A stretch of 64,000 nucleotides of DNA from 2-02-FULL-55-14 sp964581115 (GTDB lineage Bacteria; Bacteroidota; Ignavibacteria; UBA10030): contig CAZOMY010000012.1 of the NCBI GenBank assembly GCA_964581115.1, positions 1-64,000 on the forward strand, written 5' to 3'. The first letter of the stretch is position 1, and each line of letters begins with the position of its first letter. The translations under genes were made by a program, and so were the position numbers. Shown here piece by piece: positions 1 through 6,667 of this stretch. The notes under the pieces were generated by a model. The model saw nothing but the letters and a program-made list of their open reading frames with translations. It was not told where the DNA came from and searched no databases.

Positions 1-15
1 GAACCTGCGCCCGCC

Positions 16-90
16 TGCATGCCGAGCCGGCAGGCGAGGCAGATGCAGGTTACCTGCCTGACGGCGGTCGGGCAGGGCTCCCACCGTTAG
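16..90. repeat. 75-bp direct repeat, copy 1
   Basis: This stretch matches 937-1011 with about six mismatches in 75 positions (offset exactly 921). The shared part begins TGCATGCCGAGCCGGCAGGC and ends CCGTTAG. The two copies lie in the same orientation on either side of the toxin-antitoxin pair. Confidence 0.8.
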
Positions 91-126
91 CCAGCCTCGC
101 CGGGGCCCTACCTGGCGGTCGGCTCC

Positions 127-154
127 TTGACATTGACCGGTGGCAGTATATATT
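127..154 (+). promoter_or_regulatory. Sigma-70-type promoter of the toxin-antitoxin operon
   Basis: TTGACA at 127-132 and TATATT at 149-154 are separated by 16 nt. The expected transcription start falls only a few bases before the toxin ATG at 170, so the leader would be very short. Confidence 0.55.
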
Positions 155-164
155 TAACATATAC
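146..164. promoter_or_regulatory. Putative operator (inverted repeat) of the TA operon
   Basis: GTATAT at 146-151 and ATATAC at 159-164 form a perfect 6-bp inverted repeat with a 7-nt spacer. It overlaps the -10 element, as expected for a site bound by the CopG-like antitoxin for autorepression. Function is inferred from position. Confidence 0.4.
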
Positions 165-169
165 AGTCG

Positions 170-496
170 ATGGATCTGTCCGTGCGCCTCTTCCCCGAAC
201 CGGTGTCGTTTGAATGGGATGACGGCAACCAGTACAAGAATTGGGAGAGACATCGCATTACGTGGTGGGAGTGCGAGGAGGTGTTCTTCAATCAACCCTT
301 GTACGTCATGCCCGATCCAGAGCACTCCCGGTCCGAACAACGTTTCTACGTTCTCGGCGTAACCAACGCTGGACGGTTGGTGTTTCTCGTGCACACGCAG
401 CGTAAGAACAGGATCCGTGTCATCTCGGCACGCGACATGAGCAGGAAGGAAAGAAAAGCCTACTATGAAAAAGCCCAAAAAGATGCCAAAGGTTAG
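170..496 (+). CDS. brnT: BrnT family toxin
   Basis: 108-aa protein of the BrnT type, RNase-like toxins that cleave RNA and stop translation. It carries the family signature near residues 14-33: F-E-W-D followed by a lysine/asparagine-rich stretch, E-R-H-x-I and W-E-E-like residues, then the ERFxxLG-like segment (RFYVLG) around residue 60 and the RIRVISAR motif near residue 87, which holds the conserved C-terminal Arg-Ile-Ser-Ala-Arg. Length fits the family (about 90-110 aa). The downstream antitoxin overlaps its end by 32 nt, the usual toxin-first order of brnTA. It has its own promoter and sits between two 75-bp direct repeats, so the pair may be a recently moved unit. Assignment is by family pattern, not by a search. 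Confidence 0.85.
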   Translation: MDLSVRLFPEPVSFEWDDGNQYKNWERHRITWWECEEVFFNQPLYVMPDPEHSRSEQRFYVLGVTNAGRLVFLVHTQRKNRIRVISARDMSRKERKAYYEKAQKDAKG

Positions 497-761
497 CACC
501 GAGGCCGACGTGCGTGAGTTCTGGTGGCGTGCCGATTCAGCGGAGTATCTGGATTGGTCGAAGGCGCAGATCTCATTCTTCCCTAACCTGAAACCGTCAT
601 CGCGAACGATCTCCATACGGCTTCCGGAATCATTGCTGGAGAGCATCAAGGTGCTGGCCAACCGCCAGGACGTACCGTATCAGTCGATGCTGAAGATACT
701 GCTGGCCGACAAGGTGAGGGAATTATTCAACGCAAAGAAGAACAAGGGCAAGGCTGCCTAG
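465..761 (+). CDS. brnA: BrnA/CopG-type antitoxin
   Basis: 98-aa basic protein expected to bind and neutralise the toxin encoded just upstream and to repress the shared promoter. Residues 13-30 contain the E-F-W-x5-S-x-E-Y-x-D-W segment typical of CopG-type antitoxins paired with BrnT. Residues 46-90 form a ribbon-helix-helix: a strand with S-R-T-I-S-I-R-L-P-E, then helices reading LLESIKVLANRQ and YQSMLKILLADKV. The lysine-rich end (KKNKGKAA) is probably disordered. The start at 465 overlaps the toxin gene by 32 nt, consistent with translational coupling. Confidence 0.85.
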   Translation: MKKPKKMPKVSTEADVREFWWRADSAEYLDWSKAQISFFPNLKPSSRTISIRLPESLLESIKVLANRQDVPYQSMLKILLADKVRELFNAKKNKGKAA

Positions 762-936
762 CCACTCGCTGTGCCACCGGTCGCCGCTTGGAAGGGTCTT
801 TGTGGATACGTGCGGACGTGGAGAAAGGTGGTCAGGCCAGCAACGACCATACGAGCACTTGTAAGTTGAACTTCCGGAGGAATCGTTGTCGCTTCGCAAC
901 ATGTATTGGGCCGCCGGCTCGTGCAACGCGGCGGTC

Positions 937-1011
937 TGCATGCCGAGCCGGCAGGCGAGGCAGATGCAGGTTACCTCCCTAACGGCAGTCTGGCATGGCT
1001 CCCGCCGTTAG
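937..1011. repeat. 75-bp direct repeat, copy 2
   Basis: Second copy of the repeat at 16-90, same orientation. It lies between the antitoxin gene and the small exported protein. An open frame running through it into the next gene (from 906) is probably accidental. Confidence 0.8.
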
Positions 1012-1046
1012 GCGGCACGAAGACAGGAACCGCGAGTCATCATCTC

Positions 1047-1424
1047 ATGAAGATGCCCATTCTGATCACGACGATCGTAATGATCGTTTCCACCATGTCT
1101 ATGAACGCACAGACCAAACCGCTCGTGATCCAGTTCCTTGGAATGCAGAAAGGTTGTCCTCACACCCCTAAGTTGAGAGACTCGCTCACCACGGCCTTGA
1201 GCATGTTGGGGTGGGACACGAAGGTGGAATCACTTGACGTCTTCGAACTCTCACGGCGAGGGGACCCAAGAGCTGGATACGGTTCCCCAACCGTCCTGGT
1301 CAACGGACGCGACCTTTTGGGAGCCGAACCCTCTTCTTCTCTCGAACCCGCGTGTCGATACTATCCGGGAGGTTTGCCGACGGTCGTCGGGATCGTGTCT
1401 CGGCTCCAGGAACTCAGCAAATAA
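1047..1424 (+). CDS. Small exported thioredoxin-like protein
   Basis: 125-aa protein when started at the ATG at 1047. Residues 1-21 form a signal peptide (KMPILITTIVMIVSTMSMNA, cleavage before QTKP). The mature part resembles small thioredoxin-fold proteins that lack the second active-site cysteine: strand LVIQFLG, then G-C-P-H-T-P at the place of CxxC, a helix, a second strand, and the cis-proline-like loop G-S-P-T-V-L-V-N-G-R-D-L-L-G. It ends with C-R-Y-Y-P-G-G-L-P, a motif I associate with small selenoprotein/mercury-related thioredoxin-like proteins. An upstream in-frame start at 906 would read through the direct repeat and remove the signal peptide from the N-terminus, so I reject it. 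Substrate unknown. Confidence 0.6.
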   Translation: MKMPILITTIVMIVSTMSMNAQTKPLVIQFLGMQKGCPHTPKLRDSLTTALSMLGWDTKVESLDVFELSRRGDPRAGYGSPTVLVNGRDLLGAEPSSSLEPACRYYPGGLPTVVGIVSRLQELSK

Positions 1425-1599
1425 TCCGCGCCTCCTGACCAACGGCTCAAGCCGCCGACTCCGCCTTTCGGAACAGTCGTGGATGCGTGCGGAAGGTGAG
1501 CAGGCCGAGCAGTCAGGCAAGGACGCACAGTCAATCCAGGACATCTTCACTTCGGCCATCGTTGTGCGCCGGGGCCGATCTCACTTGACGGAGAGTGCT

Positions 1600-2619
1600 T
1601 TGAGCGAACCCTCACGTTCTTCCTGGGTCCCGACCAACCCGCTGTACGACCCTGACAAGCCGATGCAGATCGGCGGCCAGGCCGTCATCGAGGGGGTGAT
1701 GATGCGCGCGCCCGGATCGGTGGCCACGGCCGTCCGCCGGACGAACGGCGACATCGTCGTGCAGCACCTGCCGTATCGTTCGGTCATTGAGCGCATCGCG
1801 GGGCTGAACAAACCGGTGCTCCGGGGTGCCATCGGGCTCGTCGACATGATGTACATCGGCATCAAAACACTGAACTTCTCGGCCGACGTGGCGATGCGCG
1901 ACGCCGAGGCCGCTGAAGCATCGACGAGGGGAACGAAGCGCGAGGAGCCCTCGAAGTGGGCGCTGGTGTCTTCGCTCGTGTTTGCGCTGGGATTCGGCAT
2001 CCTTCTCTTTTTCGTAACGCCCCTCCTGCTTACAACGGTCTTTTTCGACCTGGAACAGCATGCGCTGGAATTCAATCTCGTCGCCGGCTCCGTACGGGTC
2101 ACAATGTTCCTCGTCTACCTACTGAGCATCTCCCTCCTCAAGGACATCAAGCGCCTGTTTCAATATCACGGGGCTGAGCACAAATCAGTGTTCGCCTTCG
2201 AACTGAACGTGCCCCTGCAGCCGCCGTCCGTGGCCAAGCTCAGCCGGTTCCATCCCCGGTGCGGAACGAGCTTCTTGTTGATCGTCATGTTTGTGGCGGT
2301 CCTCAGCTTCGCCGTCCTCGATGCGCTCCTCATCTCCTGGCTGGGCGAGCTGACGCTGATCGTACGTCTCGCCACCCATCTGCCGTTCCTGCCGGTCGTG
2401 GCGGGATTGTCGTACGAGATCATCCGATTCTCCGCGAAGCACGCTGCCACGTGGTGGGGGAGGATCCTCGTCGCTCCCGGGTTGTGGCTGCAATCCGTGA
2501 CGACGCGAGAGCCCGACGCCTCGCAGATCGAAGTGGCGATCGTTGCGTTGCGCTGTGCGTTGGGCCAGGACGATGCGGCAGGATATCCGTATCGAGAGGA
2601 AACCGCGGCTGCGGCCTGA
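1600..2619 (+). CDS. DUF1385 (YqhQ-like) membrane protein
   Basis: Membrane protein of the DUF1385 family, function not established. The family core begins at I-G-G-Q-A-V-I-E-G-V-M-M-R-A-P about 25 residues in. Several hydrophobic segments follow (WALVSSLVFALGFGILLFF, a second near VTMFLVYLLSISLL, a third near FLLIVMFVAVLSFAV), with the conserved Y-H-G-A-E-H-K and R-F-H-P-R-C-G-T-S-F motifs between them; these His/Cys-rich loops suggest a metal site. I chose the TTG at 1600 because GGAGAG lies a few bases upstream and the frame before it (open from 1234) overlaps the preceding gene and has no family similarity. It ends 2 nt before prfA, and pairing with prfA is common in bacteria. Confidence 0.8.
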   Translation: MSEPSRSSWVPTNPLYDPDKPMQIGGQAVIEGVMMRAPGSVATAVRRTNGDIVVQHLPYRSVIERIAGLNKPVLRGAIGLVDMMYIGIKTLNFSADVAMRDAEAAEASTRGTKREEPSKWALVSSLVFALGFGILLFFVTPLLLTTVFFDLEQHALEFNLVAGSVRVTMFLVYLLSISLLKDIKRLFQYHGAEHKSVFAFELNVPLQPPSVAKLSRFHPRCGTSFLLIVMFVAVLSFAVLDALLISWLGELTLIVRLATHLPFLPVVAGLSYEIIRFSAKHAATWWGRILVAPGLWLQSVTTREPDASQIEVAIVALRCALGQDDAAGYPYREETAAAA

Positions 2620-2621
2620 TC

Positions 2622-3698
2622 ATGCGCGACAAGATCCAGAAGGTCATCGACCGCCATGCCGAGGTTCAACGCCTGCTGAGCGACCCGGCGGTGCTGACCG
2701 ACCAGCCGAAAGCCAGGGAGCTGGGGCGCGAGCTCCGAATGCTCGAACCGATCGTGACGCTCGGCCAGGCCTATCTCAAGGCCGCCCAAGACCTGGATGG
2801 GAGCAAGGAGCTGCTGGCAGCCGGAACCGACCCGGCGCTGCGCGAGATGGCGCAGGAGGAGTACGACCGCTTGAAGCTCGACGTGCCGAAGATGGAGGAA
2901 GAGCTGAAACTGCTCCTCGTTCCGCAGGACCCGAACGACACGCGCAACTTCATCATGGAGATCCGGGCGGGAACAGGTGGGGAGGAGGCGGCGTTGTTTG
3001 CGTCCGATCTGTACCGCATGTACACGCGGTACGCTGAACGGAAAGGGTGGTCCGTCGCCCTCCTCGATTGGAACGAAACGGACAAAGGCGGATTCAAAGA
3101 GGTCACGTTCTCCGTGTCAGGCGAAGGTGCCTACGGATTCATGAAATTCGAGAGCGGAGTCCACCGGGTTCAGCGTGTGCCGGAAACAGAGGCCCAAGGA
3201 CGCGTCCACACGTCGGCGGCATCCGTGGTCGTGTTGCCGGAGGTGGAGGACGTGGAAGTGGAGATCAACCCGGCGGACCTGGAGTTCGACACGTATCGGT
3301 CGGGCGGAAAGGGGGGACAGAACGTCAACAAGGTTGAAACAGCCGTGCGCATCACGCACAAGCCGTCGGGCATCGTCGTCGCCTGCCAGCAGGAGCGGTC
3401 GCAGTTCCAGAACCGCGAGCGTGCGATGAAGATGCTGCGGGCGAAGCTCTACGAACGGAAGCTTGAGGAGCAAACGTCAGCCCAAGCGGCGCAGCGGAAG
3501 TCGATGGTGAAGAGCGGAGACCGCAGCGACAAGATCAGGACGTACAACTTTCCGCAGAACCGTCTGACCGACCACCGCATCGGATTTACGCTCTACAGTC
3601 TGGATCGAGTGGTGGACGGCGAATTGGATGCGCTGATCGAGCAGTTGCGGCTGGCCGACCGGGCGGAGCGGTTGGAGCAGGCGTCGACAGGGTCCTGA
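2622..3698 (+). CDS. prfA: Peptide chain release factor 1
   Basis: 358-aa class I release factor that recognises UAA and UAG and triggers peptide release on the ribosome. The codon-reading tripeptide appears as P-E-T in RVPETEAQGR (RF1 has PxT; RF2 has SPF). The catalytic GGQ occurs in S-G-G-K-G-G-Q-N-V-N-K, the variant spacing seen in Bacteroidota/Chlorobiota. The N-terminal coiled-coil domain and the C-terminal R-T-Y-N-F-P-Q-N-R-L-T-D-H-R motif are intact. Start ATG is 2 nt after the DUF1385 stop, so the two are probably cotranscribed. The prmC methylase gene that often follows is absent here. Confidence 0.95.
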   Translation: MRDKIQKVIDRHAEVQRLLSDPAVLTDQPKARELGRELRMLEPIVTLGQAYLKAAQDLDGSKELLAAGTDPALREMAQEEYDRLKLDVPKMEEELKLLLVPQDPNDTRNFIMEIRAGTGGEEAALFASDLYRMYTRYAERKGWSVALLDWNETDKGGFKEVTFSVSGEGAYGFMKFESGVHRVQRVPETEAQGRVHTSAASVVVLPEVEDVEVEINPADLEFDTYRSGGKGGQNVNKVETAVRITHKPSGIVVACQQERSQFQNRERAMKMLRAKLYERKLEEQTSAQAAQRKSMVKSGDRSDKIRTYNFPQNRLTDHRIGFTLYSLDRVVDGELDALIEQLRLADRAERLEQASTGS

Positions 3699-3722
3699 AA
3701 GAAGAAAAGAGATTGCCGCAGA

Positions 3723-3758
3723 GAACGCAAAGGACGCCAAGAACGCCAAGTCAAGAAG
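3723..3758. repeat. 9-nt periodic array
   Basis: Four degenerate 9-nt units of the type GAACGCAAA / GGACGCCAA in the convergent prfA-tadA spacer. It faces an array of opposite orientation at 3855-3890. Confidence 0.65.
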
Positions 3759-3854
3759 GGAAAGACCATGCAGATGAAGTTGCGTTGGGCATAGCGTCGG
3801 AGGTGAGAACGTAGCTACAGAGCGCTCAGAGATGAGATAGCATCCAATACACCT

Positions 3855-3890
3855 TCTCTCTGTGCTCTTTGTGTTCTTTGTGGCTAATCT
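3855..3890. repeat. 9-nt periodic array, opposite orientation
   Basis: Four degenerate 9-nt units (GCTCTTTGT, GTTCTTTGT and relatives), the reverse-complement type of the array at 3723-3758. Its last bases overlap the 3' end of tadA. Confidence 0.6.
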
Positions 3891-4357
3891 TTCCCCGCAG
3901 GAGGGATTGAACGGATGCGGCCGAAGAAGGAGCGCAGGAGACTTTCGCTCTCGGAGTCGCACACGCCGGGGACGACATGGACTCGATGATTGAGGCGGGG
4001 ATCTTCGGGGATCGTGAAGAGCGTGCCGCAGGCCCCCGCTTTGGGGTCGTACGCACCGAAGACGAGGGTGGGGATACGGGCGAGGACGATGGCGCCGGCG
4101 CACATGGGACACGGCTCGAGCGTCGCGTAGAGGGTGCAGTTCTCCAGTCTGCGCGACTGAAGATGGGCGGCGGCCGCGGTGATGGCGATCATCTCGGCGT
4201 GGGCTGTCGGGTCCTGGAGACGCTCCATCTGGTTGTGCCCGCGTCCGATGACCTTACCCTGATGCACGACCACGGCTCCGACGGGGACCTCGTCTTCGTC
4301 GAGGGCTCGAACGGCCTCTCGCAAAGCCTGGTGCATCCAGTGCTCGTGCTCGGTCAC
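3884..4357 (-). CDS. tadA: tRNA-adenosine deaminase
   Basis: 157-aa cytidine/deoxycytidylate deaminase-fold enzyme that converts the wobble A34 of tRNA-Arg(ACG) to inosine. The zinc site is complete: H-A-E with the catalytic Glu near residue 54 and P-C-P-M-C-A-G-A near residue 83. The Y-D-P-K-A-G-A-C-G-T segment and the N-H-R-V-V-V-like C-terminal part match TadA rather than a cytosine deaminase. Its substrate tRNA-Arg with anticodon ACG is encoded in this window at 31490-31563. The GTG start overlaps the stop of the sensor-like gene (GTGA), so the two are translationally coupled. Confidence 0.9.
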   Translation of the reverse strand: MTEHEHWMHQALREAVRALDEDEVPVGAVVVHQGKVIGRGHNQMERLQDPTAHAEMIAITAAAAHLQSRRLENCTLYATLEPCPMCAGAIVLARIPTLVFGAYDPKAGACGTLFTIPEDPRLNHRVHVVPGVCDSESESLLRSFFGRIRSIPPAGKD

Positions 4358-4893
4358 GCCGCCCCTCCCGGTACGGCCATTTTGCCGACGGGCGTGTCGA
4401 CGGTGTGGTAGGTCTGCGACGAGGAGTAGTCCTTCAGCGATTGGATGATGCGCTCGGTGGCCGTCCGGATCTCGTCCAAGTACTTCTCCATCTCGGGGTC
4501 TTCCTTCACTTTGCGTTGCGCCTTCGTCGTGTAGGCCAGAACGATCGTCAGCGGGTTGTTCATGGAGTGCTGCAGGGCCCGGGTCACCTGCTGCATCGTT
4601 TCGAGCTGGGAGCGCTTGCGAGCAAGCTCCTGTTCGCTCGCTTCGAGTTTTCGACGCTCTTCGTGGACCTTTTCACGGTATTGGATCACCTTCACCAAGG
4701 CCAGGGCGAGAAGCCACATCCACGCGAGAGCGTCGAAGCTTTGAAAAATGTCCCCGACGCCGAGGGACTTTTCCTTGAAATCCTGGTAGTACTTCATCGT
4801 CGTCAGGAAGAAGTACAGATAGATGATGTATCCTGACAGTACCGCCGGATACGTGACGAAGAAGTCGCGGACGGTGCGGAAGAAAGTGTTCAC
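4354..4893 (-). CDS. Membrane histidine kinase-like protein lacking the ATPase domain
   Basis: 179 aa from a GTG at 4893. Two transmembrane helices (about residues 13-31 and 54-70), a charged coiled coil (76-105), then a dimerisation/phosphotransfer helix with the H-box L-Q-H-S-M-N-N-P-L-T, probable phospho-accepting H109. The second DHp helix (EKYLDEIRTATERIIQSLKDY) follows, and the protein then ends in about 20 residues without N, G1 or G2 boxes, so no HATPase domain is encoded. Divergent from the NtrC-type regulator 97 bp away, which is its likely partner. It may exchange phosphate with the regulator or act with another kinase. An in-frame start at 5010 would overlap the regulator gene and is less likely. 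Confidence 0.7.
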   Translation of the reverse strand: MNTFFRTVRDFFVTYPAVLSGYIIYLYFFLTTMKYYQDFKEKSLGVGDIFQSFDALAWMWLLALALVKVIQYREKVHEERRKLEASEQELARKRSQLETMQQVTRALQHSMNNPLTIVLAYTTKAQRKVKEDPEMEKYLDEIRTATERIIQSLKDYSSSQTYHTVDTPVGKMAVPGGAA

Positions 4894-4990
4894 GGGTGTG
4901 TTCCGCAGTAGACGTGGATGACGTTGAATGCAACGAGTGTATCGCAAAATCGCCTGAAATGCCAACCGGCGAACGTGGTCGGATGACCCA

Positions 4991-6340
4991 ATGAAAAAGA
5001 CACTGTACATCGTCGACGACGAGCCGAGTATTCTTCAGCTCGAGCGGAACATCCTCGAGAACCGCGGATTCCAGGTGGTGGCGTTCGGTTCTCCGGTCGA
5101 ATTGCTGAGCAAGGCCCGACTGGGACTTCCGTCGCTGTTCGTGGTCGACATCTGGATGCCCGAGATGAGCGGCATCGACGTGATCCGGGAGATCAGAAGC
5201 ATCTCGCCGCATGTTCCCATCGTTGTGGTAACAGCCGAGAGCCGCATCGAGGTGGCGATCGAGGCCCTCCGGGCCGGGGCCAACGACTTTCTACGCAAAC
5301 CGGTCGTGGCCGAAGAGTTGGCGCTGGCGGTCAACCGGCTCTTGGAAGTCTCTGAACTCAAAGAGACTCTGACCTCGATCCAATCGGATCAGGCCGCACT
5401 GTATCCTGTTGAGAGTCTGATCGGCCATTCGCCCCAGATGAAGGCGGTGCGGGCCTTCGTCGAGAGGGTCGTCGGCTATCCTGATGCGACATTGCTGCTA
5501 CGGGGCGAGAGCGGAACGGGAAAGAATCACGTAGCGCGCGTCATCCACTACAACAGCCGGCGGGCGCAGGGGCGATTTGTGGACATCAATTGCGCTACCA
5601 TCCCTGACCAGCTTCTGGAATCAGAGCTCTTCGGCCATGAGAAAGGGGCCTTCACGGATGCACGGGCACCGAAGAAGGGATTGATCGAGGTCGGCCAGAA
5701 CGGAACGGTTCTTCTGGATGAGATCAACGCCATGAGCCCTGCTTTGCAGGCGAAGCTGTTGACCGTCCTGGAACAACGCACCTTTCGACGCCTTGGGAGC
5801 ACCGAAGACATCGAGGTCGATGCGCGCATCATAACCACCACGAACGCCAACCTTGAAGAAGAGCTCATTCGGCGGGGCTTCCGCGACGACCTTTACTACC
5901 GCATCAATGTCGTTTCCATCGAGATACCGCCTCTGCGAGCACGTCCGGAAGACATCGAGTCGCTAGCAACCCGTTTTATCGCCCAGTTCAACCGACAGTT
6001 CGGAAGATCCGTACGCCGAGTGACACCTGAGGGCTTGAAGGCCATGGCTGCGCATCATTGGCCGGGCAACGTGCGGGAGCTCCGTAATGTGATCGAACAC
6101 GCGATGATCTTCACCGACCGTGATGAATTAGGAACCGCAGACCTCGTCCTTGGCAAGGGAGTAATGCCCTCCTCCGCAAATGTCGCTAGCCAAAGGACAC
6201 GGTCCCTGGTCGAAGTCGAGCGGGAACACATCCAGCAGGTTCTTCTGCACACGGCCGGCGACACCGTCAAAGCCGCATCCATCCTCGGCATCAGCCGCAA
6301 AACACTCTGGGAAAAGCGTAAGAAGTACGGCCTGGAGTAG
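4991..6340 (+). CDS. Sigma-54-dependent response regulator (NtrC family)
   Basis: 449-aa activator. Receiver domain 1-120 with acidic D9/D10, phospho-acceptor D53 (VVDIWMPEMSG) and K-P near residue 103. AAA+ domain about 140-375 with Walker A G-E-S-G-T-G-K-N, the sigma-54-contacting G-A-F-T-D-A loop (near 219), Walker B T-V-L-L-D-E-I and the arginine-finger region RGFRDDLYYRINV. The Fis-type helix-turn-helix ends the protein (AASILGISRKTLWEKRKKYGL). All residues needed for ATP-driven opening of sigma-54 promoters are present. It lies just upstream of a -24/-12 promoter (6502-6516) and the surface-protein operon, its most likely target; a second strong -24/-12 site at 60763 may also belong to it. 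Confidence 0.92.
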   Translation: MKKTLYIVDDEPSILQLERNILENRGFQVVAFGSPVELLSKARLGLPSLFVVDIWMPEMSGIDVIREIRSISPHVPIVVVTAESRIEVAIEALRAGANDFLRKPVVAEELALAVNRLLEVSELKETLTSIQSDQAALYPVESLIGHSPQMKAVRAFVERVVGYPDATLLLRGESGTGKNHVARVIHYNSRRAQGRFVDINCATIPDQLLESELFGHEKGAFTDARAPKKGLIEVGQNGTVLLDEINAMSPALQAKLLTVLEQRTFRRLGSTEDIEVDARIITTTNANLEEELIRRGFRDDLYYRINVVSIEIPPLRARPEDIESLATRFIAQFNRQFGRSVRRVTPEGLKAMAAHHWPGNVRELRNVIEHAMIFTDRDELGTADLVLGKGVMPSSANVASQRTRSLVEVEREHIQQVLLHTAGDTVKAASILGISRKTLWEKRKKYGLE

Positions 6341-6386
6341 TCCCAGCTCACCGCAATAGCCCCTTTTGCAGGCCTTGGTACGAGGC

Positions 6387-6408
6387 CATGGGCACTTCTC
6401 TGCCCGTG
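6387..6408 (+). terminator. Hairpin after the sigma-54 regulator gene
   Basis: CATGGGCA and TGCCCGTG pair over 8 bp (one G-T) around the loop CTTCTC, 47 nt after the regulator stop. No T-run follows, so its role as terminator is uncertain. Confidence 0.35.
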
Positions 6409-6421
6409 TCGAATGTGTCGT

Positions 6422-6448
6422 TTCGTAACACACGTACCTCTTTGTAAC
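6422..6448 (+). promoter_or_regulatory. Candidate enhancer site for the sigma-54 activator
   Basis: Two near-identical octamers, TTCGTAAC (6422-6429) and TTTGTAAC (6441-6448), are 19 nt apart and lie about 55-80 nt upstream of the -24 element at 6502. A TGTGT/ACACA dyad (6414-6432) overlaps the first. Position fits an upstream activating sequence; the assignment is inference. Confidence 0.3.
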
Positions 6449-6501
6449 GTCGACTTTCCTACCAAAACTCATAATCCATTAAAATTGAACGACTTAAGAC
6501 A

Positions 6502-6516
6502 TGGCATCATAATTGT
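6502..6516 (+). promoter_or_regulatory. Sigma-54 promoter (-24/-12) of the surface-protein operon
   Basis: TGGCATCATAATTGT aligns with the TGGCACG-N4-TTGC consensus with exact GG to G(C/T) spacing; only the last C is T. It is in an AT-rich spacer between a sigma-54 activator gene and the first gene of the DUF11/OmpA operon. Expected start of transcription is near 6528, giving a leader of about 140 nt. Confidence 0.6.
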
Positions 6517-6667
6517 GTCAATAAGAGCCAGTGTTGTAAACGTTAGGGAAATGAATGACTTGGACTTGGAAATAAAACTAGGATCAACTGAGCATTGTAC
6601 CTACGAGCGATTCATGAAAGCTCTGATGTCTCAAGATGAGAAATCAGCTGAAGTTTGATCGGTTCAT

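Noticed and set aside
906..1046. N-terminal extension of the thioredoxin-like protein
   Set aside because: It is read from the 75-bp repeat and would bury the signal peptide.
1234..1599. N-terminal extension of the DUF1385 protein
   Set aside because: It overlaps the thioredoxin-like gene in another frame and shows no family similarity.
6413..6658. Open frame of 81 codons between the regulator and the giant gene
   Set aside because: AT-rich, runs through the sigma-54 promoter and the candidate enhancer, no start signal, no recognisable domain.
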